48,941 bases of DNA from Candidatus Nanopelagicaceae bacterium (GTDB lineage: Bacteria > Actinomycetota > Actinomycetes > Nanopelagicales > Nanopelagicaceae). The DNA is taken from assembly GCA_023254845.1 (NCBI GenBank), contig JALRKE010000001.1, positions 1-48,941 on the forward strand, written 5' to 3'. Positions 9,432 through 19,989 of the stretch are shown in pieces; the stretch's first letter is position 1, and every line of letters begins with the position of its first letter. The notes under the pieces were generated by a model. It was given only the letters and a program-made list of their open reading frames with translations, ran no database searches and had not been told where the DNA came from. Made by a program: the position numbers and the translations under genes.

Positions 9432-10325
9432 ATGGCTGAAACTCATGTAACTGGTACATCGCGCGTAAAGCGGGGAATGGCCGAGATGCTCAAAGGCGGC
9501 GTAATTATGGATGTCGTCAACGCTGAGCAGGCAAAGATTGCCGAAGACTCCGGGGCAGTTGCTGTCATGGCGTTGGAACGAGTTCCTGCCGATATCCGCG
9601 CCCAAGGTGGCGTAGCAAGAATGTCCGACCCCGACATGATCGCAGAGATTCAAGCAACAGTCTCGATTCCGGTCATGGCAAAAGCGCGCATCGGCCATTT
9701 TGTTGAAGCACAAGTACTCCAGGCAATTGGCGTGGATTACATCGACGAATCCGAAGTTCTAACTCCTGCTGATTACACGCACCACATTGATAAGTGGAAT
9801 TTCACCGCCCCATTTGTTTGTGGCGCTACAAATCTTGGTGAAGCTCTACGTCGAATAAATGAAGGTGCAGCCATGATTCGCTCTAAGGGAGAAGCGGGAA
9901 CTGGTGATGTTTCGAATGCAACTACACATATGCGCTCGATATCAGATGAGATTAGAAAGCTAACCTCAATGCGCGAAGATGAGCTATATGTAGCCGCCAA
10001 AGAGCTTCAAGCTCCTTATGAATTAGTTAAAGAGGTCGCGCAAACTGGAAAATTGCCGGTTGTCCTATTTACTGCCGGCGGTATTGCAACTCCTGCTGAT
10101 GCTTCGATGATGATGCAACTCGGAGCTGATGGAGTATTCGTTGGTTCAGGGATTTTTAAGAGCGGTGATCCGGCTAAACGTGCTGCAGCGATTGTTAAGT
10201 CAGTAACCTTCTATAACGATCCTAAGGTTGTCGCTGAGCAATCACGCGGACTTGGTGAAGCGATGGTCGGAATAAATGTTGCTGATATTCCGGTTCCGCA
10301 TCGTCTTGCTGAACGGGGCTGGTAA
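9432..10325 (+). CDS. pdxS: Pyridoxal 5'-phosphate synthase lyase subunit PdxS
   Basis: [55 protein letters not shown]. Confidence 0.98.
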   Translation: MAETHVTGTSRVKRGMAEMLKGGVIMDVVNAEQAKIAEDSGAVAVMALERVPADIRAQGGVARMSDPDMIAEIQATVSIPVMAKARIGHFVEAQVLQAIGVDYIDESEVLTPADYTHHIDKWNFTAPFVCGATNLGEALRRINEGAAMIRSKGEAGTGDVSNATTHMRSISDEIRKLTSMREDELYVAAKELQAPYELVKEVAQTGKLPVVLFTAGGIATPADASMMMQLGADGVFVGSGIFKSGDPAKRAAAIVKSVTFYNDPKVVAEQSRGLGEAMVGINVADIPVPHRLAERGW

Positions 10326-10330
10326 AGACT

Positions 10331-10927
10331 GTGATTGTTGGAGTCCTAGCGCTCCAAGGCGATGTACGAGAGCACATTAGCGCGCTAAGTGATTGCGGAG
10401 TTGGAGCGCTTGAAGTTCGAACTTTAGGCGAGCTAAATAGTGTGCAAGCACTTGTTATTCCAGGCGGAGAATCCACCACGATAAGTAAATTGGCTAGGGC
10501 ATTCGACCTATTCGAGGCAATCCAACAGCGAATCAAAGCGGGCATGCCGGTCTACGGTTCCTGCGCTGGATTGATCCTTTTGGCTGATCGTGTACTAGAT
10601 GCAATTGTGGGCCAAGAGAGTTTTGGCGGACTCGATGTAACCGCGCGACGTAATGCATTTGGACGCCAAGTGGATTCATTTGAAAGTGATATTGATTTTA
10701 AGGGACTGACCGGTCCTAAGTTCCGCGCGATCTTCATCCGCGCTCCTTGGATAGAAGAGTGCGGTGAAGGCGTTGAGGTCTTGGCCCAAATTGATAATCG
10801 TCCGGTAGCAGTCCGAAGCGGGAATTTGCTGGCCACTTCTTTTCATCCAGAGCTCACCAGAGATAATCGAATACATCGCTACTTTGTTGAGACGATTTGT
10901 AATAGTGCTTTAAGAATTGGTGTTTGA
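10331..10927 (+). CDS. pdxT: Pyridoxal 5'-phosphate synthase glutaminase subunit PdxT
   Basis: [44 protein letters not shown] start. Confidence 0.96.
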   Translation: MIVGVLALQGDVREHISALSDCGVGALEVRTLGELNSVQALVIPGGESTTISKLARAFDLFEAIQQRIKAGMPVYGSCAGLILLADRVLDAIVGQESFGGLDVTARRNAFGRQVDSFESDIDFKGLTGPKFRAIFIRAPWIEECGEGVEVLAQIDNRPVAVRSGNLLATSFHPELTRDNRIHRYFVETICNSALRIGV

Positions 10928-11688
10928 TGTCCGGACATTCCAAGTGGGCAACGATCAAGAGAAAGAAAGCCCTAATTGATTCGAAACGCTCGAAGGCATT
11001 TGCCAAACACATAAAGGCAATCGAAGTGGCGGCTCGAAATGGGGGCGCAGATCCAGCCGGTAATCCAACGCTCTTTGATGCCATCGCGAAAGCGAAGAAG
11101 AACTCAGTACCTAGCGATAACATCGATAGAGCACTTAAGCGCGCTTCCGGTGCCGAAGCAGGCGGCGCAAACTACGAAACGATTATGTATGAAGGTTATG
11201 GCCCAGGCGGAGTTGCATTTCTAATCGAATGTCTCTCGGATAATCGCAATCGAGTGGCCTCAGATGTGCGAGTGGCAGTGACACGAAATGGTGGCACTAT
11301 TGCAGATCCAGGTTCAGTTGCCTATATGTTTAATCGCAAGGGTGTTTTGATTGTGAAGAAGCAGCAAATAGGACGAGAGATTTCAGAAGATGAGTTACTA
11401 GAAGTTGTTCTTGATGCTGGAGCTGAAGAAGTCAATGATTTAGGGGAGAATTTCGAAGTTGTGACATCACCAACCGACCTCTCAAATGCGCGGGAAGCAC
11501 TCAAGATCGCTGGCCTTGAATACGAGTCGTCCGATGTTTCATTCCTGCCCACAGTCTCTGTAAGTGTTGATGTGGAGACCGCAAAATTGGTCTTTGAATT
11601 GATTGATGCAATCGAAGATCTTGAGGATGTCCAGAATGTTTACGGCAATTTCGATGTTTCTGATGAGGTAATGGCGAGCCTGGCTTAG
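10927..11688 (+). CDS. yebC: YebC/PmpR family protein
   Basis: [51 protein letters not shown] overlap with pdxT. Confidence 0.96.
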   Translation: MSGHSKWATIKRKKALIDSKRSKAFAKHIKAIEVAARNGGADPAGNPTLFDAIAKAKKNSVPSDNIDRALKRASGAEAGGANYETIMYEGYGPGGVAFLIECLSDNRNRVASDVRVAVTRNGGTIADPGSVAYMFNRKGVLIVKKQQIGREISEDELLEVVLDAGAEEVNDLGENFEVVTSPTDLSNAREALKIAGLEYESSDVSFLPTVSVSVDVETAKLVFELIDAIEDLEDVQNVYGNFDVSDEVMASLA

Positions 11689-11707
11689 TTAAAACTCCAA
11701 GGATTAT

Positions 11708-11713
11708 TAGGCT
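11708..11713 (+). promoter_or_regulatory. Candidate -10 of leaderless ruvC (TAGGCT-N6-ATG)
   Basis: TAGGCT tccggt ATG 11720. Confidence 0.5.
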
Positions 11714-11719
11714 TCCGGT

Positions 11720-12286
11720 ATGCGCGTACTAGGCATTGATCCAGGGTTAACTCGCTGCGGGATTGGCGTAGTTGAATCTTTATCTGGAAAGAAATTGCGC
11801 CTAGTCGATTTTGGAGTTATCCGTACAGATTCAGATTCCCCACTTCACGAGCGGCTCATGTCTCTAGATGCCGCACTTAGCGATTGGATTGAACGGGTCT
11901 CTCCTAATGCAATCGCAGTAGAGAGAGTCTTTTCTCAACTTAATGTTCGAACTGCCATGGCCACCGGACAGGCGGCCGGAGTTGCGTTACTGCTCGCGGC
12001 AAAGAGTGGATTGCCAATCGCGCTGCACACCCCGACTGAAGTAAAGGCCGCAGTCACCGGATCTGGTCGAGCCGATAAAGCTCAAGTGGCGCAGATGGTT
12101 GTCAAAATTCTTGGATTAAAAGATATGCCAAAACCCGTCGACACTACCGATGCGCTCGCCTTAGCAATCTGTCATCATTGGCGCGGTTCATCTTCAGAGT
12201 CTCTTGCAAGCGCAGCAAAGAAGGAGCGGGCCCGGTTGGGAAAGCTAAAAGAAGCAAATTCGCGGAGAAATCGGAGTGGAAATTGA
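11720..12286 (+). CDS. ruvC: Crossover junction endodeoxyribonuclease RuvC
   Basis: MRVLGIDPGLTRCGIGVVE, AVERVFSQLNVRTAMATGQAAGV. Confidence 0.97.
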   Translation: MRVLGIDPGLTRCGIGVVESLSGKKLRLVDFGVIRTDSDSPLHERLMSLDAALSDWIERVSPNAIAVERVFSQLNVRTAMATGQAAGVALLLAAKSGLPIALHTPTEVKAAVTGSGRADKAQVAQMVVKILGLKDMPKPVDTTDALALAICHHWRGSSSESLASAAKKERARLGKLKEANSRRNRSGN

Positions 12287-12876
12287 TAGCTCAGATCTCA
12301 GGTCGAATACTCGAGGTACGTCTAACCTCGATTGTTGTCAGCGTTTCTGGGATGGGGTACGAGGTAAATGTTGCCCCCGAAATCACAAGTAGAGCAAAAG
12401 CAGGTGATGAAATTGAACTCTTTACCTCACTTGTCGTCCGAGAGGATTCATGGAAACTCTTTGGATACAAGAACGCATCGGCCCGAGACCTCTTTGAGGA
12501 ACTACAGAACGTTACGGGTATTGGCCCGAAGGTTGCACATTCATTGTTAAACTCCTTTTCGCCAGAAGAGCTACAAAGCATTATCGGAAGTGGGGATCAA
12601 TTAGCTCTTGAACAGGTTCCAGGCATTGGAAAGAAAGTCGCTTCAAGAATCATCTTGGAGTTACGAGAGCGCTATAACACCGGCAAATCAAAGGGAACAA
12701 CCAGTGGACGATGGAGAGATTCACTTATTGACGCTCTAACTTCACTTGGGTATTCAGCAAAAGATGCCGAGCGTAGTATCGAACAGACTCTAAAGAGCTT
12801 GGATGTCGATCCAGCTTCGGTTGAGTTATCAGAGTTGCTACGGATGACACTGGCAAATTCGCGGAATTCAAGATGA
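12283..12876 (+). CDS. ruvA: Holliday junction branch migration protein RuvA
   Basis: TTG start at 12283 (overlaps ruvC TGA) yields [12 protein letters not shown]; HhH motifs [27 protein letters not shown]. Confidence 0.95.
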   Translation: MIAQISGRILEVRLTSIVVSVSGMGYEVNVAPEITSRAKAGDEIELFTSLVVREDSWKLFGYKNASARDLFEELQNVTGIGPKVAHSLLNSFSPEELQSIIGSGDQLALEQVPGIGKKVASRIILELRERYNTGKSKGTTSGRWRDSLIDALTSLGYSAKDAERSIEQTLKSLDVDPASVELSELLRMTLANSRNSR

Positions 12877-13913
12877 CTGAGTCCAACTTTCTTGATGAGA
12901 ATTTAAGCCCGGAAGAATTTACCGCCGAGCAAGCGCTACGACCACACGATCTATCTGAATTTATCGGACAGCATCGAGTGCGCGAACAGGTAAGCCTCCT
13001 CCTTAGAGCTGCCCGCGATAGGGGAGCGCCCGCAGATCACATATTGCTCTCAGGCCCTCCGGGTTTAGGAAAAACAACCCTGGCAATGATCGTTGCTGAA
13101 GAAATGGGCGCTCCAATCCGAGTAACTAGTGGTCCTGCGATTACACATGCTGGAGACTTGGCATCAATTCTCTCCTCCCTTGTTGAAGGAGAAATCCTTT
13201 TCTTGGATGAAATTCACCGATTAGCTCGACCAGCCGAAGAGATGTTGTACATGGCGATGGAGGATTTTCGGGTTGATGTTGTCGTCGGAAAGGGACCGGG
13301 AGCAACGGCTATTCCGTTATCCCTCCCGCATTTCACCCTTGTAGGCGCTACTACTAGAGCCGGTCTCCTTCCCGCTCCGTTGCGCGATCGTTTTGGTTTC
13401 ACTGCGCATCTGGATTATTACGAATCTGATGAAATCGAATTAATTGTGAGAAGAAGCGCCTCATTGTTAGGCGTGAAAATTGATGAACCTGCAGTAAAGG
13501 AACTTGGTAAACGCTCCCGCGGAACACCGAGAATTGCTAATCGATTACTTCGAAGAGTGCGCGATTATGCCCAGGTGCATGGAGATGGAGCCGTCTCAGG
13601 TGCTATGACGCTAAATGCACTTGATATTTACGAAGTAGATCAAAAGGGATTAGATCGATTGGATCTAGCGATTTTGCGCGCGTTGATTGAGCAATTTGCT
13701 GGCGGTCCGGTTGGCTTAAATACCCTTGCGATGGCTGTAGGAGAAGAGCGAGAGACGGTTGAATCTATGGCCGAACCTTTCTTGGTTCGCTCTGGTTTTA
13801 TGGTTCGATCACCAAGGGGGCGAGCCGCGACAGCTTTAGCGTGGAAACACCTTGGTAAAACTCCACCACCCCAAACCCCGGGACTTTTCGACAGCGAAGA
13901 TTTAGAAAAGTAG
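12873..13913 (+). CDS. ruvB: Holliday junction helicase RuvB
   Basis: [23 protein letters not shown] Walker A, LFLDEIHR Walker B. Confidence 0.98.
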   Translation: MTESNFLDENLSPEEFTAEQALRPHDLSEFIGQHRVREQVSLLLRAARDRGAPADHILLSGPPGLGKTTLAMIVAEEMGAPIRVTSGPAITHAGDLASILSSLVEGEILFLDEIHRLARPAEEMLYMAMEDFRVDVVVGKGPGATAIPLSLPHFTLVGATTRAGLLPAPLRDRFGFTAHLDYYESDEIELIVRRSASLLGVKIDEPAVKELGKRSRGTPRIANRLLRRVRDYAQVHGDGAVSGAMTLNALDIYEVDQKGLDRLDLAILRALIEQFAGGPVGLNTLAMAVGEERETVESMAEPFLVRSGFMVRSPRGRAATALAWKHLGKTPPPQTPGLFDSEDLEK

Positions 13914-13924
13914 ACTCTCGCCCC

Positions 13925-15457
13925 ATGTCCTACGGAACCCCCCAGCGCAATTCTGGCGATGCCAAAAAAGCGCGCCCTGGCAGAACTCTCTTCATCACCC
14001 TGCTTCTAACTGCAATATTAGGTGGAGTGGCGCTATCTCTCGGAGCGACCTCGATAAACCTTGGTTTAGATCTTCGTGGTGGAACAAGCGTGACCCTCCA
14101 ACCGAGAATTCAAGATGGGGACACTGGGCAAGTTACTCCAGAAGCAATTAACCAGGCCGTGTCAATCATTCGACAGCGCGTAGATTCATTAGGCGTGGCG
14201 GAGAGCGAAGTAACAGCAGAGGGAACCGGCACAAATCGCCAGATCGTTATTGCCGTTCCGGGTGAAACAGGTAGAAGGATTGTTGATCTAGTAGGACAGA
14301 CTGCGGAGCTACGTTTCCGCCAAGTTTTACTTGAAGCTGGATCAGTTCCAACGCCTAACGATGCGGAGTTGGTTGCTGGTTTAAATATATCCCCAGAAGC
14401 TCAAGCACGATTTGTAGCGCTCGATTGTACAAATCTCGATTCCAAAGTAACTGTTGATTCGCCAGACTCTGTTCTCATTACCTGTGATCGCGATGGTTTC
14501 GCAAGGTATGTTCTCGCGCCTGCGGTTGTAATCGGTCGCGATGTAAGCGGTGCCACCGCGGCTATCGATCCACAGAGCCTAAGTGGCTGGTTTGTGTCAC
14601 TTGATTTTACGGGTGAAGGCACAAGGAAATTCGGTCAGTTAACTCAAGATGTTGTAAATCTCCCTGCTCCACAAAATCAAGTAGCAATTGTTCTTGATGG
14701 CGTTGTTGTATCGGCGCCTCGAATCAATGAGGCAATCTTGGGGGGACAGGCTCAAATCACCGGATCATTTTCACAACTTGAAGCGCAGGATCTAGCTAAT
14801 GTCCTTAAATACGGATCTCTCCCGCTAGCTTTTGATCGCGGTGAAGTCCAGCAAGTTTCACCTACCTTGGGTAGTGATCAACTTCGCGCTGGGCTCTTAG
14901 CAGGCGGATTAGGCTTGCTCCTTGTTGTCATTTATTCGATTCTTTATTATCGCGCTCTCTCGATAGTCGTTGTGGGATCCCTTGCGCTTGCTGCTGCGCA
15001 TGTTCTTTTGAGCCTTGCTTTATTGACTGAATCCGTTGGATACACGCTTACGCTCGCCGGAATTGCAGGAACCATTGTTGCAATCGGCGTAACAGCCGAC
15101 TCATTCATTGTCTATTTCGAACGTATCAAAGATGAGATCCGAGAAGGTAAACCACTTCGCGTTGCGGTGGAGACCGGCTGGCAGCGCGCTCGTAGAACAA
15201 TTGTGGTCGCCGACTTGGTTTCCGGTATCTCAGCAGTAGTTCTCTATATCGTCTCGGTTGGAAGCGTCCGCGGTTTTGCCTTCACGTTGGGACTTACAAC
15301 GATTATCGACTTGATAGTGATTTTCTTCTTCACTAAGCCGTTAGTTTCCCTGTTGGCTAAGTCAGACTATTTCCAAAAGGGTTCAAGGTATTCAGGGGTA
15401 TCTTCGAAGAGCGTTGGTATTCTCAAAGAGACCCTTACATCGGAGGTTAAGTCATGA
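13925..15457 (+). CDS. secD: Protein translocase subunit SecD
   Basis: LGLDLRGGTSVTL, IRQRVDSLGVAESEV, TADSFIVYFERIKDE. Confidence 0.96.
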   Translation: MSYGTPQRNSGDAKKARPGRTLFITLLLTAILGGVALSLGATSINLGLDLRGGTSVTLQPRIQDGDTGQVTPEAINQAVSIIRQRVDSLGVAESEVTAEGTGTNRQIVIAVPGETGRRIVDLVGQTAELRFRQVLLEAGSVPTPNDAELVAGLNISPEAQARFVALDCTNLDSKVTVDSPDSVLITCDRDGFARYVLAPAVVIGRDVSGATAAIDPQSLSGWFVSLDFTGEGTRKFGQLTQDVVNLPAPQNQVAIVLDGVVVSAPRINEAILGGQAQITGSFSQLEAQDLANVLKYGSLPLAFDRGEVQQVSPTLGSDQLRAGLLAGGLGLLLVVIYSILYYRALSIVVVGSLALAAAHVLLSLALLTESVGYTLTLAGIAGTIVAIGVTADSFIVYFERIKDEIREGKPLRVAVETGWQRARRTIVVADLVSGISAVVLYIVSVGSVRGFAFTLGLTTIIDLIVIFFFTKPLVSLLAKSDYFQKGSRYSGVSSKSVGILKETLTSEVKS

Positions 15458-16491
15458 GGTTTAGTGGACTAGGTGGTCGCCTTTATCGAGGCGAGACCTC
15501 TCTTGAAATCATCGCCGGCCGTAAGAAGTGGTACCTACTCTCAACTGTTTTTATCTTGTTATCGATGTTTGCCTTAGGCGTAAGGGGAGTTGAGCTTTCA
15601 ATCGAGTTCAAAGGTGGCTCTTCGTTTACGGTAACAGCTCCAAATGGAACCATCGAGCAAGCAAAGTCTGCTCTAGAGCGCGCGGGCTATTCCGATGAGC
15701 TTCGTATTCAGACAATTGGAGATAACAAGATCAGAATTCAAACTGGAGTAATTGAACAGTCCGCATCCAATGCGATTCAAGATTCACTTGCGGCACAATT
15801 TGGAATAACTGTGGAATCAATCGATACCCAAAATGTAGGACCTTCTTGGGGCGAGGAGATCTCCCGGAAAGCGCTCCAGGGATTAATCGCTTTTCTTGTG
15901 ATCATCATGATTTACCTCGCGCTTACCTTTGAGCCGAAGATGGCACTTGCTGCGATCGTTGCCTTGATTCATGATGTTTTCATCACGGTTGGAATTTACG
16001 CGTTGGTGGGCTTTGAGGTATCGCCATCTACAGTAATTGGATTCTTAACTATTCTCGGGTACTCCCTCTATGACACGGTGGTTGTATTCGACAAGGTTAG
16101 AGAGAACACAAGAGCAATTACCGCTACTGGTCGTTACACCTATGCGCAAGCCACAAACCTCGCGGTCAACCAGACAATCGTTCGCTCCCTAAATACGTCG
16201 CTAATTGCGTTACTCCCTGTTGCTGCGATTCTCTTTGTGGGCGCAGGACTACTAGGAGCAGGAACCCTCAAGGACCTCTCACTTGCGCTCTTTATCGGCC
16301 TGATAGCCGGAACCTATTCGTCAATCTTTATTGCTTCACCTGTCCTCGTGCAGCTGCGCGAGCGCGAGCCCGCGATTAAAGCGCTCAATCAAAGAGTTCT
16401 AGCTCGAGGTGGCGGTTCTGCGACTCCTAGCCAGCGTTTACAGGGTCAACGAATCCAAAATGGGCGCGATAAGCGGAAAAAGCGCCGCTAG
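15454..16491 (+). CDS. secF: Protein translocase subunit SecF
   Basis: VELSIEFKGGSSFTV, GYSLYDTVVVFDKVREN, SLNTSLIALLP. Confidence 0.96.
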   Translation: MRFSGLGGRLYRGETSLEIIAGRKKWYLLSTVFILLSMFALGVRGVELSIEFKGGSSFTVTAPNGTIEQAKSALERAGYSDELRIQTIGDNKIRIQTGVIEQSASNAIQDSLAAQFGITVESIDTQNVGPSWGEEISRKALQGLIAFLVIIMIYLALTFEPKMALAAIVALIHDVFITVGIYALVGFEVSPSTVIGFLTILGYSLYDTVVVFDKVRENTRAITATGRYTYAQATNLAVNQTIVRSLNTSLIALLPVAAILFVGAGLLGAGTLKDLSLALFIGLIAGTYSSIFIASPVLVQLREREPAIKALNQRVLARGGGSATPSQRLQGQRIQNGRDKRKKRR

Positions 16492-16493
16492 CG

Positions 16494-16499
16494 GATAAT
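16494..16499 (+). promoter_or_regulatory. Candidate -10 of leaderless rel (GATAAT-N6-ATG)
   Basis: GATAAT cggcgc ATG 16506. Confidence 0.5.
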
Positions 16500-16505
16500 C
16501 GGCGC

Positions 16506-18674
16506 ATGAGCGCGCTACTTGCACCAATTGCAGAGCGAGTCCGCAATGCAAACCCTGACGCAGATATCGCTATCATCGAGGCGGCCTTTCTCCGCGCCGA
16601 GCAAGCGCATGAGGGACAGTTAAGAAAGAGCGGCGCTCCATATATAACTCATCCGGTAGCAGTGGCTGAGATTCTTGCAGACCTAGGACTAGATTCAAAT
16701 ACGATTGCAGCAGCTTTACTTCACGACACAGTTGAAGACACTCCGTATTCGGCCGAGCTACTTCGCAATGAATTTGGCGAAGAGATTGCCAATCTAGTTG
16801 ACGGCGTCACCAAGCTTGATCGCCTCACCTATGGCCCAACTGCCGAGGCAGAAACTGTTCGGAAGATGGTTGTTGCAATGGCTAAGGACATCCGCGTTCT
16901 CGTTATCAAATTGGCAGATCGTCTTCATAATGCGCGGACTTGGCAGTACGTTTCACCAGAAAGCTCAGCTCGCAAAGCGCGCGAAACTCTAGATATCTAC
17001 GCACCGCTTGCCCACCGGTTAGGTATGAATGCGGTCAAGTGGGAGCTGGAAGATCTTTCATTCAAATTCTTGGAGCCAAAGAAGTTCGAAGCGATTGAAC
17101 GTCTTGTGGCGGAGCGATCACCGTCCCGTGAGAAACTCACAAACGAGGTAATTAAGGCGGTTGAGGAAGACTTAACGTCGGAAGGTATAACTGCAAAAGT
17201 TACTGGTAGACAGAAGCATCTATTTAGCGTCTACCAGAAAATGGTTGTTCGAGGTCGAGAATTCAATGACATCTATGATTTAGTTGGAATTCGAGTCCTG
17301 GTAAATGATGTGCGGGATTGTTATGCCGTACTTGGCGCTATTCATGCTCGTTGGAGCCCGGTTCCAGGAAGATTCAAAGATTACATAGCTATGCCCAAGT
17401 TCAATCTCTACCAATCACTGCACACCACCGTGATTGGGCCAACTGGCAAAGCTGTCGAAATACAAATACGTACCCATGAAATGCATCGCCGCGCCGAATA
17501 CGGAATTGCAGCTCATTGGAAATACAAGCAGGGCAAGAAAATGGGGGAGGAGACTCCGGATGTTCTCTGGCTTAAGCAGCTCCATGAGTGGCAGCAAGAA
17601 ACAACCGATGTAGCCGAGTTTCTCGATGCACTTAGATTCGATTTAAGAACCCCAGAAGTTTTCGTTTTTACTCCAAAAGGGAGCGTAATTGCACTTCCGC
17701 AAGGCTCCACCCCAGTTGATTTTGCATACGCAGTCCATACCGAAGTGGGAAATAAGTGTGTCGGTGCCAAAGTCAACGGGAAGCTCGTATCGCTTGAAGC
17801 GCCACTAGCTAATGGCGATGTCATCGAAGTGGTAACTAATAAGGGAGATAACGCTGCCCCAAGTAGAGACTGGTTGAATTTTGTTAAATCTCAACGGGCT
17901 CGTTCCAAGATAAAGGCTTGGTTTACTCGCGAGCGTCGTGAAGAAGCGATTGACGCCGGAAAAGAATCGATTGCCCGACAGATGCGAAAAGCAGGGCTTC
18001 CAATCCAAAAAATTCTCGCCGGACAGACTCTCTTACAATTAGCGCACGATTTAAATTATCAAGATATAGAGAGTCTCTACGCGGCGGTCGGAGATGGCCA
18101 CATTTCATCATCTTCTATAGTTGAGAAATTGATCTCATCAATAGGTACTGAAGAGACTCATGAAGCACCGTTGACGGAGATACTTAATTCCGGCACTTCT
18201 CCAAGAATCGCACGGCGGAGCGCATCTGGAGTAATTGTTGAAGGTGTAGATGATGTCCTAATAAAACTTGCCCGTTGTTGTACACCTGTTCCCGGTGATC
18301 CAATCGCCGGATTCATCACGCGTGGAAGTGGAGTGAGTATTCACAGAAGTGATTGTGTGAATGTTGCAGATTTGAAATTCCATCAGGGCGATCGAATAGT
18401 TAAGGTCGCATGGGATCCTGGCGCTAAGACGATATTCCTGGTGAATATTCAGATTGAGGCGCTTGATCGAGCTCGGCTCCTTACGGACATAACAAGAGCG
18501 CTCTCCGATCAAGAGGTTAATATTTTGCACGCAGCCGTTAACACCACGAAGGATCAAACCGCGATTTCTCGATTCACCTTTGAGATGGCTGATGCCTCGC
18601 ATCTCGATGTCGTGCTCGCATCAATAAGGAAGATTGATGGCGTTTATGACGTGTATCGAATCACCAACAACTAG
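16506..18674 (+). CDS. rel: Bifunctional (p)ppGpp synthetase/hydrolase (RSH)
   Basis: HD domain (LLHDTVEDT, KLADRLHNART), synthetase RFKDYIAMPKFNLYQSLHTTV, TGS, C-terminal ACT. Confidence 0.97.
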   Translation: MSALLAPIAERVRNANPDADIAIIEAAFLRAEQAHEGQLRKSGAPYITHPVAVAEILADLGLDSNTIAAALLHDTVEDTPYSAELLRNEFGEEIANLVDGVTKLDRLTYGPTAEAETVRKMVVAMAKDIRVLVIKLADRLHNARTWQYVSPESSARKARETLDIYAPLAHRLGMNAVKWELEDLSFKFLEPKKFEAIERLVAERSPSREKLTNEVIKAVEEDLTSEGITAKVTGRQKHLFSVYQKMVVRGREFNDIYDLVGIRVLVNDVRDCYAVLGAIHARWSPVPGRFKDYIAMPKFNLYQSLHTTVIGPTGKAVEIQIRTHEMHRRAEYGIAAHWKYKQGKKMGEETPDVLWLKQLHEWQQETTDVAEFLDALRFDLRTPEVFVFTPKGSVIALPQGSTPVDFAYAVHTEVGNKCVGAKVNGKLVSLEAPLANGDVIEVVTNKGDNAAPSRDWLNFVKSQRARSKIKAWFTRERREEAIDAGKESIARQMRKAGLPIQKILAGQTLLQLAHDLNYQDIESLYAAVGDGHISSSSIVEKLISSIGTEETHEAPLTEILNSGTSPRIARRSASGVIVEGVDDVLIKLARCCTPVPGDPIAGFITRGSGVSIHRSDCVNVADLKFHQGDRIVKVAWDPGAKTIFLVNIQIEALDRARLLTDITRALSDQEVNILHAAVNTTKDQTAISRFTFEMADASHLDVVLASIRKIDGVYDVYRITNN

Positions 18675-19969
18675 GAACTGAACTCAGCGAGTCCACGCTG
18701 AGCTTCAGCTAGCCAGATTGATCTAGCTGAAGCTGCTTCGCGAAGTTCGGCAGCCTTTCGACTATCTCCAGCAGCTTCGGCGCGCGCTGCTTTTGCTTCG
18801 TAATCCGCGACCGCAGCGATTAACTGGTTTACAACATCCATAGCACGCGACTTCGCTCCTGGATCGGTACGCCGCCATTGCTCTTGTTCAGCCTCTTTCA
18901 AGCTCAGCTCTACATTTTCAATCTTGCGGTCTAGTTGAGCCTTTTTATTACGTTCGACCATCCCAGCCTTCGCGTACTTAGACTTCAGATCACGGAATTT
19001 GCGCTTTGCATCATCTAGGTTGGAGATGGGAAGCAGAGCCTCTATCTCGGAAACCAAAGCTTCCTTCTTCACTAAGTTTTCTGCAAAAGACTCAGATCGC
19101 TTCTCGAGATCCGAATTCTTTGCGGCGAAGAAAGTGTCTTGCGCTGCTTTAAATCTATCCCAGAGTTTGGCATCCTCATTCTTCTTGCCGCGGCCGGAAG
19201 CTTTCCATTGGTCCATTAGAGCTTTATAGCGACGGGCCGTAGCGACCCAATCCGTTGAATTCGCGAGCGCCTCAGCCTCCTGGACAATCTTCTCTTTTAC
19301 GCTCTTCACTTCGTTCTGTTTCTTCGAGAGAGAGGCGAAGTGGGTTCGTCGCTTCTTATCAAAGTGATTGCGCGCAGCAGAAAAACGCTTCCAAAGTTCG
19401 GTATCCGTTTTCTTATCTAGGCGAGGGGCTTTCTTCCACTCTTCAAGTAGATCTTTTAGTCGATCCCCAGTTGCTTTCCATTGCTCAGAATCTTTTAGTA
19501 ATTCCGCCTCAGTAACAATCTTTTCTTTACCTTCAAGTGCGGCAGCTCGCTTTGCCGCTTTTGCATCGGCCTCAGCTTGACGCTTTGCTTCGTATGCCGA
19601 TCGGTGTTCATCGATTAGTGAAGGAATCTGCTCTAGTGATGATTTGAGCGCGGCGATATTTCCAACACCATTTAGGTGCTCTACCTGGTTTCTTAATTTA
19701 TTGACCGCTTGGAGAGCGCTATCGGGAACCATAGCGCCAGAAACAATGCGAGCAGCAAGAAGCGCAACTTCGGCAGCTACAACTTCAAATTTACGGACGA
19801 AGTATGCGAGGGCTTCTTCTGGAGTCTTGCCAGGATATGAACCGACTACGCGTTCACCGTCAGGAGTTTGTACGTAAACCATGCCAGATTCATCGACGCG
19901 ACCATATTTAGAAGGATCTCCGATTAATGCGGCGGCGGCAGAATTTATTGGTAAATCTTGTGTGCTCAT
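18671..19969 (-). CDS. DUF349 domain-containing coiled-coil protein
   Basis: Repeated DUF349-like segments (WKATGDRLKDLLEEWKKAPRLDKKTDTELWKRFSAARNHFDKKRR; WVATARRYKALMDQWKASGRGKKNEDAKLWDRFKAAQDTFFAAK). Confidence 0.88.
   Translation of the reverse strand: MSTQDLPINSAAAALIGDPSKYGRVDESGMVYVQTPDGERVVGSYPGKTPEEALAYFVRKFEVVAAEVALLAARIVSGAMVPDSALQAVNKLRNQVEHLNGVGNIAALKSSLEQIPSLIDEHRSAYEAKRQAEADAKAAKRAAALEGKEKIVTEAELLKDSEQWKATGDRLKDLLEEWKKAPRLDKKTDTELWKRFSAARNHFDKKRRTHFASLSKKQNEVKSVKEKIVQEAEALANSTDWVATARRYKALMDQWKASGRGKKNEDAKLWDRFKAAQDTFFAAKNSDLEKRSESFAENLVKKEALVSEIEALLPISNLDDAKRKFRDLKSKYAKAGMVERNKKAQLDRKIENVELSLKEAEQEQWRRTDPGAKSRAMDVVNQLIAAVADYEAKAARAEAAGDSRKAAELREAASARSIWLAEAQRGLAEFSS
18683..18734. 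repeat. Tandem perfect inverted repeats (7-bp stem/6-nt loop and 12-bp stem/10-nt loop) downstream of rel, within DUF349 3' coding end
   Basis: CTCAGCG-agtcca-CGCTGAG (18683-18702) and AGCTTCAGCTAG-ccagattgat-CTAGCTGAAGCT (18701-18734). Confidence 0.8.
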
Positions 19970-19989
19970 CGGTTTACTACCTCACTTCT

